From: Euglena gracilis
Taxonomy: Eukaryota > Euglenida > Euglenophyceae > Euglenales
Assembly: GCA_039621445.1 (NCBI GenBank)
Contig: CP154954.1
Span: forward strand, 58,548,701 to 58,612,700
Direction of reading: 5' to 3'
DNA length: 64,000 nt
The position numbers were made by a program, and so were the translations under genes. The notes under the pieces were generated by a model, which saw only the letters and a program-made list of their open reading frames with translations, did not search any database and was not told the DNA's origin. This document shows positions 1-25,105 of the stretch, one piece after another; position 1 is the stretch's first letter; the number at the start of each line of letters is the position of its first letter.

Positions 1-938
1 GGCCCCCTGCCAGCCTGCATCGGTTGGTCCATTCCAGCTCGGCCAAAAATGGACGGTTTGGCGTGCGGTACAGTTGGAGGGCGTTTCCCTTGAGCACAGG
101 GGACGGACAATGATCTTGTTTACTTTTTTGAAAATAAAGCAAGGTGCTGTTTCTCAGGGCCATAGTATCGCTTAGTCACTGGCCGACCGCCCCCCCCCCC
201 CCCCCCCGAGGGTTAGTTGCTGGTTTTTCAGACATACTGGCTGTTTTGATTATTGACGCGCTTTGTGCCGAAATAGTTATTTCTTTTTTCTGTTGACCCC
301 AGAATTCCCACAAACTGCCCCCCCCCCCCCAGGAGGTGGGGGTGGGTAGGGGGGGGGAGAAAATTGCACCATGCAATTTTTGCAATTTTGTGCAATTTTC
401 GATTTTTCCTGAAATGTGCAATGAAATGAAATGTGAATGAAATGTGAATTTTTTTTGCAATTTTCTGCAATTAATTGCACATGGCCCAGGATATTTTGTT
501 TTGGAAAATGTCAGTTTTTGATGCAATTGAGAACTGACCGTTTTTTTTTTTGCTGGGAAACTGATGTGCGCAGTGAAAATTTCCGTTCAAAGGTTGTTTA
601 TTGTTGGCTTACCCAATGTGCATTGAAGGTCGCTTTGTCTGACCGCGGCGGACTGCTGTCCAACAGGCTTCACCTTTTTTGCTGGGCCGCGCTGTGATTC
701 TGGATGTTTTTGACAAAGGAACAAGATGATTTTCCAAGTAGGTGCATGTGTGCATGCTCGTAACAAGGGATCCAATGTAATTTTGTGCAATTTTGTGCAT
801 TTTTTTGCACTGCAATTTTCGACCCCCCCCCGATGCGCAGTTCCCCCCCCCCCGGGGTGGGGGTGGGGGTGGGTGGGTGCCGACCCCCCCCCCCAGTTTC
901 TGGATAAGCCTCTGACCCCATCCCTCCCACATCACACA
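1..938. other. Noncoding flank with GCAATTTT-type and poly-C repeats
   Basis: No exon was recognised here. The stretch carries long C and G runs (about 190-207, 320-360, 825-900) and repeated GCAATTTT/TGCAATTTT words at 358-480 and again at 777-815. Such short AT-rich words next to C/G tracts recur in all the intergenic and intronic DNA of this window. Confidence 0.6.
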
Positions 939-3641
939 GGTGGACACCGGCCGCGAGGTGGAGGCCACCCCGGCTGAGGCTGCCGCCATCGCCGCCAGGC
1001 AAGACACCGGACGCAGAGTTTGGCACAAAGGGGGCAGTCCCATGGAGTGGGCCAATCCAGAAACCTCCCATGTCACTTTCTTCAATTTGTCGGGAGTTTC
1101 CCCAGTTGGCAAAACCAGAAAAACGAAAGCCAGCTGGTTTTTGCGGGGAAAAAAATTATCAGCTGCATTCCACCCCCCTCCCCCCGCTGAATTTTGAACT
1201 AAAATTGTCGGCATAGAAATATTGGGACAGATGGAGGGTGTGGGCTCCCCTTGATCAGGAGGGGCGGTCCAGACCACATGTGTTAGGGAAAAAAGTTTGA
1301 ACTGACGCTTCTGGTTGTTGGACCCAGGGCCCCGTCAAGATCAGGCAAGGACAGCCACCGGATCCCACCAGACCCTACTGGATCCCACTAGATCCCACCG
1401 GGGATTTCTTGACCGTTTGGTTTGTGGGTTCCCACCGGATCCCACTGCATCCCACCGCATCCCACCGCAGATTTTTTTCCGTGCCCAGATTTTGCTTTTG
1501 GATTTATGCCCCACGTCCCGGATCTTGGCCAGGCACATTTCTTGGTCGGTCAAAGGAAACACAAATCCAGTTTTGGGTGACATCAATGAAGGTTTATCAG
1601 GACACTGGAGTCACAGTTCCCCACCCCCGCCGGTGGGAAAAACACGTGCAACAAGGTGATTTGGACCGGATATTCTTTCTACACCATGCAGCAGGTGGAG
1701 AGCATAACCATGGCCCCCAGGTCAGGGTCTTGGCCTCTTTTTCGTCCCACATGAGTCATCTTTTTTGGCTCTGTTAATTGTACGTCCCTCTTTGCAGCAT
1801 GAGACTTTGGGTGTGGTTCGGGACGCGGGGGGGGGGGGATGCGGGGGGGGACAGGGGGACGCGGTTGCCCCCCCCCCCCAAGGCAACCCACCAGATCCCA
1901 CCGGATCCCACCAGATCACACTGGACCCCACCGGAGACCAAAAAGGGAATGACTGTCTTTGCCTGGCCAAGATCCAAAACTCCCTCTTTGGAGCCAGAAA
2001 GTTGCCCAAAACGTCCCCAAACTTGCATTTCCTGTTGATCCAGAGCAGGGAATGATTTAAGCGGACCCCCCCCCCTTGGGGTCCAGCCCCCCAACACCAT
2101 TTTTCCAGCCAGTACCTCCCTGACCCCCCCAGGGGTGGTAATAAAGTTTTTGCAGACTGAAACAATATTTTGGCGCGAAAGTTTGGCGCAAAGCGGTCAA
2201 AAAGTGGTCAAAAATGGCTATTGTGGTATTTTGGGTGTTTCACCTAAAAAAGAATTAGCTCAAGAAATGCATCCCAGCTGGATTTAGGCTGTTTTGCCTG
2301 TTTTTTTTGGGGGGGGGTAGGCTGGACCCCCCACCCCCCTCGGGGTCCAGCCAGCACCTTTTTTCCATCCAGCCCAGCTGGACCACCCGGGGGGGGTCCT
2401 TGAGAAATTCCCTGATCTGGGGAGGCAAAGATTTCCGGTCCGGCACAACACCTCCCCCCGCAGGGAGGACGGGGCACCGTCCCCCTCAGGCCTCGCCAGC
2501 CAACCCCTGGCAAAGCCGGGGCTGCACAACGCCCAACCCGTGATGCTGGTGGAGCCCCTCGAGGTACGGCTGGTGCCGGCCCCCGGGGCGGCCCTCGAGG
2601 GGCTGTTCGCCAGCCTGTGCGTCTCCTCCGGGGAGGGCGGCGGCCAGGCGCTGGCGTGACGGCGCCGGTGTAGCGGCGGGGGGGGGGGGTGGAACCGGCG
2701 GGGTGGAGCATTGCTCATCCGCCAGGGTTGTGGGTCACCCCCCAGGCCCAATCCCCGGAGACTCAGCCAGCCGTGGGCTGTGCAACAGCCCTGCCCTACG
2801 TGGGCAGCGCCCCAGCCAGCTCTGCCGCCCCACACGTTGCGAAATCGTGGCAATTCTTATGGGAGCAAAGTTTCGCAATTTTCGGCCCTCCCAAATGCCA
2901 ATTCCGGCCCTTGAACCAGACCACACCTCACATTGGGCTCAATGGCAACCAGCCTCCCTCAGGGGCGAGGCAGTCGGACTCCACCGCCTTGTTGGGACGA
3001 GACGAGAGAGGGCAACTTCTTCTTCAACGATGTCGGAGGAGCGTTTCAGATTCCATAGTTTCCCTCAAACGCAACCTTCTATTCTGCGGCTGCGCTTAAG
3101 CGCATGCGGATGTGACAGCTGGTGGTGGTGGTTGCCCAATGCTGAATTTAATGGGTGGTTTTGCTTTGTTTCATTTTGGGAGCCGCGTCTTTTGAGATTT
3201 CAGGCCCGTTATGAGACATATGGGATACGATACACACGCGCGCACACACAGACACACACACACACACACACACAAAACACACAGACACACACACACACAC
3301 ACACAACACACAGACACACAGACACACACACAACACACACAACACACAGACACAGACACAGACACACACACACACACACACACACAACACAACACACACA
3401 CACACACACATTTATGTATGTACACATATACAGGTCCCATACCTTTTCTCTCCATTGAGCCAAGCCTCCCGCCGAGGCCCTGGTGGCGGGAATGGACAAC
3501 GCCCTGAAGCGGAAGCTGGCGGAGTGGGACGAGAAGCTGCAGCTGGAGCCCGACGAGGCGGGGGAGGAGGCGGCCGGCGAGGGAGAGGGAGAGGCTGCCC
3601 TGGCCCCACCCCAACCCCGGCTGCGGGGGGTGCAGCTGTGA
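939..3641 (+). CDS. Unrecognised multi-exon gene (partial)
   Basis: Three GC-rich segments read as protein on the + strand. Segment 939-1001 follows a cacag acceptor and encodes an acidic, Ala-rich stretch beginning VDTGREVEATPAEAAA. Segment 2490-2641 follows a ctcag and contains VMLVEPLEVRLVPAPGAAL. Segment 3465-3641 starts after ccaag and encodes an amphipathic, charged stretch with MDNALKRKLAEWDEKL, then an acidic Gly/Glu/Ala tail ending in TGA at 3639-3641. That stop lies just after a CAG, so it could instead be inside a nonconventional intron. No domain was recognised and the start codon is not visible. The segments may belong to more than one gene. The DNA between them is repeat-rich and noncoding. 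The call rests only on codon-like composition, splice-like edges and the contrast with flanking DNA. Confidence 0.4.
1365..1470. repeat. GATCCCACC minisatellite
   Basis: Tandem copies of a 9-10 base unit (GATCCCACYG) occur here, and a second short run with the same unit lies at about 1885-1935. Both are between candidate exons. Confidence 0.75.
3236..3411. repeat. (CA)n microsatellite
   Basis: An almost pure CA/ACAC array with scattered AACAC and GACAC interruptions. Open frames through it translate to Thr-His or Cys-Val repeats and are artefacts. Confidence 0.95.
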
Positions 3642-4757
3642 CCTGCATGACCCGCGTGACCTGGACGTGACCGCTTTGGCCGGCCGGGACCCCTCTCGCG
3701 GTGCGCTGGGGCACTCCTCCGCTGCGCTTGGCTGGAGGGTCCACGTTGTGGCCCTCCACCTCCCCAGACCTCCAACCCAAACCCAGTGTGGGACGTCGGC
3801 CAGGAGGAGACTGCTGGGAGGCACTGGGAGCCCTAGTGCACATCAGAGCGTGACGCTGTGGCACAGGATGGACCCCGATAAAGCAGCCTTCTCTTTGATG
3901 GCTATCCAAGCTTTTGACCGTTGCTATGGCAGCCCAGTTGCAGCTTCACACAAATTCTGGTCATCATTGCAGCCGCTGGCATCCAACTGTGTCACGTTGG
4001 CGGAATTCTTTAGGCACGAGAAGTTTTTATTCAGGAGTTTTCAGTGTGTTCTCCAGGCAGACATATTCTTGCTTTGTAAACTGCAGAATTACCCATTTAG
4101 CCCCGCCCTCCTGGTAAAATTATTTTTTGAGAAGCCCAGATAATGATTCTGTGGATGTTTTCTTTTTTCACCATTTTTTTTATTCTTTGGTCGCTTGTCA
4201 AGTACCAAATTGCTTGGTTTGCCAAGCAAGACTTCATTAACCCGGGGCGTCGCACAACCAGGACAATGGGTCGCGCCTCACTCTGCAACATTAGACCTCT
4301 CAAAGGGATGATTCCTGCGGCGAAATCACGTTTTTTTTTCACCCCCCCCCCTGCAGCACGTGGTTGAACCAAAGGTCGGGAAAAAAGAACGTTGGCTAAC
4401 CCCCCCTCCCACTCTTCTGTCCAGCCAGCTGCATTTTTTCCAGCCCTGACATCCCTCTGCACGAGTTTTAATTCCTGTCTGGACACCTGGGGGGGAGGCT
4501 GGACGGCAGTGGTTCTTTTGCCTTCAAAATGTTGGTCGAAATTGGACTGCCCGGCGCAAATTTGGGTCATTGTTTTGCGAAATCTTTAATGTTCATTTTG
4601 CACCTTCGGTTTTTTTGTTACCCTGTTTGGCCACGGGTCGAAGCTCAGTTCCAGCCTGGAGACCCTGTTGGGAAGGGTGGGTCTTTTTCGGGTTGAGGCC
4701 CAAACTGAGGCCAGGGATTGGTCTGCAGGGGACCTTCCGTCTTCCGTGTGCAGGTGT
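3642..4757. other. Noncoding spacer between gene candidates
   Basis: No exon with convincing protein composition was seen. The spacer contains a poly-T tract near 4330, several C tracts and mixed unique DNA. The promoter and 5-prime exon(s) of the downstream transporter probably lie here but cannot be identified from sequence alone. Confidence 0.4.
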
Positions 4758-4765
4758 CTGAGCTC

Positions 4766-19616
<14,851 letters not shown>

Positions 19617-21377
19617 TTTCCTGGTTTTTTTTCCTTTCCCACCACGCACCACCACCACAAGGCATTGCAAACCTCCCCAGTAGATATTGTACTTTTTTTA
19701 CTTGGTATTATTTGGTATATTTATTATTCATTTGCTTGGTATGGGAGCTGACTAATTCACATTTTAAATTTGGAAGGTGTAACGCCAGAAATTCTATGCA
19801 ACATACATGAGCGTGAGTTGAGTACACACACCCACACCCACACCCACACCCACACCCACACCCACACCCACACCCACACCCACACCCACACACCCACACC
19901 CACACCCACACCCACACAGGCATGTGGCAGTTTTGCCCCCATGCTGTTACGAGTGACCAGCCTGACCTCCTTCCCTCTCCCGCCCTCCTAAACGACCGGC
20001 CCATGGCCACGGTCGCTGCAGCCATACGCCAGCCACCGTGGCATTGGGGCCGGCCCAGTCCTCGGGGGGCAGCGAAGGCGTCGCCTGACAGTTTCCACCC
20101 CCTCCGCCTTGTGCCAAATTAAGCTCGCAAGGAAACCATCCCAGCTCTGGCTGCTGCAACCGAAGGCTCGCTGAAGGCGATTGCACTGCGGGCAGCCTTG
20201 CCGCTTTCCACAAGACACGTGGGGCAGAATGCCAAGTGCTCTGCCTCTTTTGCATCCTGCGTTGTGCGAACGGTGTTGGGTGCCAGGCAACGCCTTCTTC
20301 CGGGCTGGTGCGGACGAAGGTTATCCTATGCTGCTCTCTGTTTGGCATTGCACTCCCTCTGGCCCTCTTCCCTTTTGTTCCCTGGCCCACTGACCTGTCA
20401 CAGCAAGCCCTGCCCTTTGTCATTCTGTCATTGATGGTTGACGCGACTGTGGGGGGGGTTTATGCGGTCATCCCATACATCTTCCTGCTTTTGCCCCGCA
20501 TTTTGGGGGGTTAAACCTTGCGGAGGGCCGCATAACTCCCCCCAGAAGGAATGGACCTTAGCTTTATGATGGATGTTATGTTCCCTGCATCGCAATTGGA
20601 GAGGTGTATGCGATGGTGGCTGGGTTCATTTCGTCACGCATGTCCATTGCTCGAAACTGGACTTTTTCCCCATCTATTGAGATTCCATGGATCTCTTGCC
20701 GTGGAGGTGGATGGCAAAGTCCTCCCTCGCTTTCCAACATTGAAGTGTGGCGGCACTCCACAGAGTTGTCGGCCAATTTCAAGAATCGACGACATTATCA
20801 ATTTCGATTTTCCTCGGAAAATTGTGTCCATCAAGAAACCAGGGTGTGATTATGTTGCCTTCAATTTACAGGGGCTGTCATGAGGTGCCAACTGGCTGCC
20901 TTAAAAAACCTCATTTTCGCATTAAGGTCGCAATATAATCTTCAGTCTTTGCACAGAGCTGGGGCAAAAGTCAGAAGACTGCTGCTTTGTGCGACTTACC
21001 CTCGGGGTCGGTAAGTGCAATGAGATGCTGGAGACATCATCTGCCTGTCGGTTTCTCTCCTCCAGCCCCACCTTCGCTCTTCTCCCCACCTTACATCCCT
21101 GATGACGTGTGGCCAGGGGGTTTCCCGGCGCATGGCCCTTTTCGGGTGGGAGGGAAGGTGGGTGCCGGGACGCTCTTCCCCATGGGCGTGTGGAATCCCG
21201 GCAAGCCAACTTGCGTTGTGGCTGTCCCCCAGCAGAGTCCACGTGTTGTCTCTGGCCATCTTTTCCGCCCCCCTTGGCTGGGGGCCGGGAACCTTGGCAC
21301 ACCAGGGGTTGGGCAGGGATAGACGGGAAGCCCTTCGGTTTTGAGGCTGACGGTCGGAGGGTAGGGGGCCCCACTCC
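19617..21377. other. Intergenic region with CCCACA array
   Basis: A (CCCACA)n array lies at 19826-19917. Beyond it, an open stretch 20236-20514 encodes a very hydrophobic peptide (LFGIALPLALFPFVPW) and another, 20551-20883, is open for 110 codons. Neither matches a family I recognise and neither shows convincing splice contexts. The rest is unique noncoding DNA. Confidence 0.5.
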
Positions 21378-24300
21378 ATGTTGGGAGGGGGGGTCTGGAC
21401 CCCCCCACCCTCGGGGCTTCCCATGCGTGCCTGGGGGTCGGGGCAGGGCAGCCCCGCCGCGGACCGGGTTGCCACCCCCGGGGCCGGGCAGTCCCCTGCC
21501 AGCGGCCTTCCTCGCCCCGTGGCCCCGGCGGTGGCCCCCCAGGCGGCACAGCCCCTGCAGCCGCCCCCCGCGGGCTCCGTCTTCCTCGCCGCCGACGGCA
21601 CCAGTAGTGTGGTGCTGGAGTACGCCCAGCCCCCCGCTGCCGGCTGCCGGCTGGGCCCCTGGCGAGGACCTCGCTCAAAAGCAAAATGCCCCCAAAAGAA
21701 ATTGTTGCCGCAAGTGCCAAGAATCTGTGACGGGAAGAGTCTGCCCAAACCCCTGGGTGTGGGTGGGTACGTGGGCCAGCGTTCTTTCTTCTGAGTTTGG
21801 GGGGTACTGCAGAAGTCGTCCGGAAAGACTCAGGAATGTCCCAAATTTCTGTTGAGAAAGGGGCGGCAAAACCGACAGTATTGGCCACCGACCAAAACAG
21901 TTGAGTCCCTGGAGAGTGATTGACCCAATCACACCCCAAAAAAAAGCAGAAAGCAGAGGGATTGGGAACAAGGGGTTTGGTTGTATTGTCCCCACTGACA
22001 ACAAGAGATTCTGCCATCCCAAGAATTGTTATTTGTGATTTGTGTCAGCTGAGCATAAGGGGTTTTGATTACTGGTGGACCGAGGGAAGATATTCAATCC
22101 CGGGGGCTCCCTGTTATCTTCGTGTCCAAATGCAACCTCCCGAGGATTCCCATCAGCTGTAGACCCACCGAATGTTTAAAAACGATTTCCTCGGCTTTTG
22201 TCTGTCCCCCTCGTAACCTTTGAGCCCAAAGGTGTGTCCCACCCTAGATGTCTTCTTTCGGGACAGGGTTGGTGGTAGGCTGGGCCCAGTGGGGGCTGTG
22301 ACCGCCTACCATCCGGAGTACGAGCCGACCCTGCTCGAGCTGTGTGGACCAGCCCCCATCTGGGCCCTCCATCGCACGAAGGCCCATTCTGATTTGGGGT
22401 CCCCGCACCGCCAATGGTTCAATTATCAAGCATTTTTTCCAATGATTAAACAAAAAGCAGACCTTTGCATACAGGCTTCTTTCCACAGAAGGGCGTGCAC
22501 AGGGCAGGGATGTGTGGGAGGCCCGTCAGTAGGTAAAAGGGGGGGTCCCCCCCCCAGAGGGCAAGGTTGAAGGGAGTCGGACACCCCCCTTGGCAGGTTC
22601 CAAAAGTAGCGAAAATATCAAAAGAATCACAGGAAAATTTTTTCTTCCGGCGTTGCCAACCAGAAAAAAATTTCACATTTAAGCAAATTGTACATTTTTG
22701 GTTGTTTTGGTGTTTTCCACATGAAAATATTTTTTTCAAAAAACGTCAAGGATTTTCAAAAATTTTGGCCAGGTTTCCAGCGTTTTGAGACTCCAAAGAA
22801 CCGAAAATTTTCTTTTTGTTTCGAGGTGAGAGGGGGTCTGACCCATCCCCACCCTCCGTGTTGTGAGGGAGGTCCGGACTCCTCAGGGCTTCCCAAACAT
22901 CCCTGGGAAGGGGCATGGGCGACGGCGCAACAGCTTTTTTTTTCCATTCCCCACACACAGGGCCGGCCGTGTGGTTGGCTGGTGCTGCACACTTATTTTT
23001 CGAGGGAAATGGGCAAATTCTGAAAGAAATTTGACGACATCCTTCAGGGTTAATAAATATGCGTCTACCCCGACGTTGACATTTTTATCATAAGGAGGTA
23101 TCTTTTGTTGGATCGATCGAAGGGTTGTACGTCCACAGCATTTTGAAGGCTTTGAGACACGCGAATTGAAAATATGACTCATCTGCCCCCCCCCCCCAGG
23201 GGGGGCCGATAGTGGGATCAGGGGGTCCAAAAAAATTTTTTGTGTTATTAATGGAATAGGGTTAGGGTTAGGGTTAGGCCTAACCTATAGGTTAGTGTTA
23301 GGTGTACAAGTTAGGCCTGAAGTTAGGCCGAATTCGTAACCCTAACCCTGCTCCATCAATAACGGGGGGAAAAAATGGAACCCCCTGATCCCACTATCCG
23401 CCCCCCCCCCCCGGGGGGCCGGATAGTGGGAGGCTGCCATGGATATGTGCATATATAATATGGCAAACTGGCAGAATGGCCTGCATTTTGCCACGAGCGT
23501 TCCACAGGCCTGGCCCTGCGGAAGGGAGGTGGGGGCTGTGGCCAGTACGCGCAGTGGCTCGGCATGGACCCGGAACAGGACGCAGACCTCCTGTGGATTG
23601 CTCGCGAGGGGCTGAAGGCCCCTTTGCCCGAGCCAGGCCTTTGCTTCGTGGTTTGCCTCTTCAGTCTTTGGGAGGGGGGGGGGGCTTGAGCGAGGCCAAA
23701 ACCATTTAGCATTTGAGAGAAATTACTGGATACGCGTCATTATCAAAAAGAATCGTCGTGTGTTCACGGGAGTGTGGCCTAGCTGGAGGAACCCCTGTGG
23801 AGAGGCGGGCCGTAGTCAAGCCAGCCAGCCAGCCAGCCAGCAGCCTTTTCTCAGCCCTGGATTTCTCCCTGATAATGGGCTGGGAATTGGGCTGCCAAGC
23901 CCGAAGTTTTGCGCCAAAAAAAAATCGATATCCTGTAGATTCGGGCTCTTTTTGCAGTCTCGCTGTTTGGCACCCGGTTCGACCCCTGCCCATTTCCAGC
24001 TGTGGGGGGCTTTTGGTGACGCTTTGTTTGCGGGCACAAATCTGGGCTTTGGGGCTGTTCCGTCGCGTGGCCCAAGCCAACGCCTGGCCGCAGCACTGGC
24101 GGCCGTGCCGGACTGCCACCGGGGAAGTGTACTTCTTCAATTTCGCCACCGGTGAGTCCATGTGGGACCGGCCGGGCCGGCGCCTGCCTCCTCCACCGCC
24201 CTCTGCAGACCAGCCAACCCCCAACCCTCAGGGTGACCTGGGAGGATGCGGATCTAGCGGTCAAGCTTGAGCATCCTTGAGTCTTTTTCCGCTCTCCGGT

Positions 24301-25105
24301 GACGTTAAAGGATGCTCGTGAGCATTCTGCAGTGACGTTTGAGGTCGTTCATGAGGCTCACAGCACACTTGTGTGTTGATGAAGTTGTGTTTCCTTAGAA
24401 ATGTGTGAAGGCTGTGGTACAGTTTGAGGATGTAGGTCACACTTGCACTATTGGGGGTTCGACTTTTTTCATTCATACCCTACCTGCATGGCATTCGCAG
24501 TTCCAGGTTATTTTCTGAAGAGCAGGGAAAATGAATTGATGGATTTCATACAGTCTATGTGTTGCACAACGTGCACACAAAAGCTTGAGGTTTTGTCTTT
24601 TTGAGGTCCTGCAAATAATTGCACAGATTTCTACACCGCACGGACACACCAGTCCTCCTGGGCCCCAGGACCCCTCATGACCAGGACCCCTGGCCTGGCA
24701 GAATTGGCCGTCTGAAAATGGTCATCCTCGAGTGCCGCTCGAAGGAACCTCACGCAGCGTGCTCATCATCTTGTAAGCGTCCTGCGGCCCATCCTTCTGT
24801 CGTGCCTCCCTCCCCCTCCCCCGCACCAACCCACGTGGCGGGGGCAGTTTGCTGGCAAGGGTGGTTCCCTCCATCAAAAAAAAGTGCTGTGCAAGTTCCG
24901 ACCCATCCACGTCTCACTTGGTCGCCCCCCCCCCATCACCGCAGCGGCCGTCGCCCGCCGGCACCCGCTGGACGCCCACTTCAAGCAGCTGTACGTCATC
25001 GAGAAGGAGCGGCAGCAGCTGCAGCCCCCGCCGCCCAGCGCTCCCGCAGCCGCCGTCCCGCCCCCCGCCGCCCCCCGCCGAGGGCTTGCCCCCGCCGCCC
25101 AGTAA
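21378..25105 (+). CDS. CEP164-type WW-domain protein, copy 1
   Basis: Proposed exons: about 21378-21623, 22304-22346, 23541-23630, 24092-24168, 24959-25105. Phases are consistent at every join. The product reads VVLEYAYHPEYEPTLLEL, then QYAQWLGMDPEQDADLLW, IAREGLKAPLPEHWRP, GEVYFFNFATGESMWD, RHPLDAHFKQL and a Glu/Lys/Gln-rich then Pro/Ala-rich tail. The Tyr-x-Pro-Thr helix, the LWIAREG segment and a WW domain with Asn-Phe-Ala-Thr-Gly-Glu-Ser-Met-Trp-Asp follow the order of the N-terminus of CEP164, a centriolar distal-appendage protein that acts in ciliogenesis through its WW domain. The stop (TAA 25103-25105) directly follows CAG, so it may instead lie in a further intron and the C-terminus could continue. 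The N-terminal 60 residues are Pro/Ala-rich and the start codon is a guess. Recruitment to a basal body is inferred from family knowledge only. Confidence 0.75.
23209..23398. mobile_element. Palindromic element with telomere-like repeats
   Basis: Arms GATAGTGGGATCAGGGGGTCC-like (from 23209) and its complement (to 23398) enclose a second inverted pair, TAGGGTTAGGG (about 23258-23279) and AACCCTAACCC (about 23338-23349). Adjacent DNA to 23440 repeats the GGATAGTGGGAGGCTGCCAT end, which also occurs at 37128-37178. It lies in the intron 22347-23540. Confidence 0.65.
23631..24091 (+). other. Nonconventional intron absent from the paralogous copy
   Basis: The intron starts AGC-CAG and ends CTG-GCCGC. 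In WW copy 2 the same place (about 29128) is uninterrupted: CCGGAGCACTGG. The ends are CAGGCC and complement CAGGCG, and the flanking 8-mers are GCCCGAGC and GCCGCAGC. Deletion restores PLPEHWRPCR. There is no GT donor. Confidence 0.8.

Noticed and set aside
3466-3641. A join 2641 to 3497 based on 6-of-8 matching flanks GCGGCGGC/GTGGCGGG
   Set aside because: It would put the protein-like MDNALKRKLAEWDEK segment out of frame. The match is probably chance in GGC-rich DNA.
20236-20514. Hydrophobic open frame as a further transporter exon
   Set aside because: The transporter already has its terminal helix and a stop at 19614-19616, and no family motif or consistent splice phase was found.
24150-24158. 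Strong GT donor CACCG|GTGAGTCC in the WW exon
   Set aside because: Using it would remove the conserved Gly-Glu-Ser-Met-Trp-Asp of the WW domain, which is intact in both copies.
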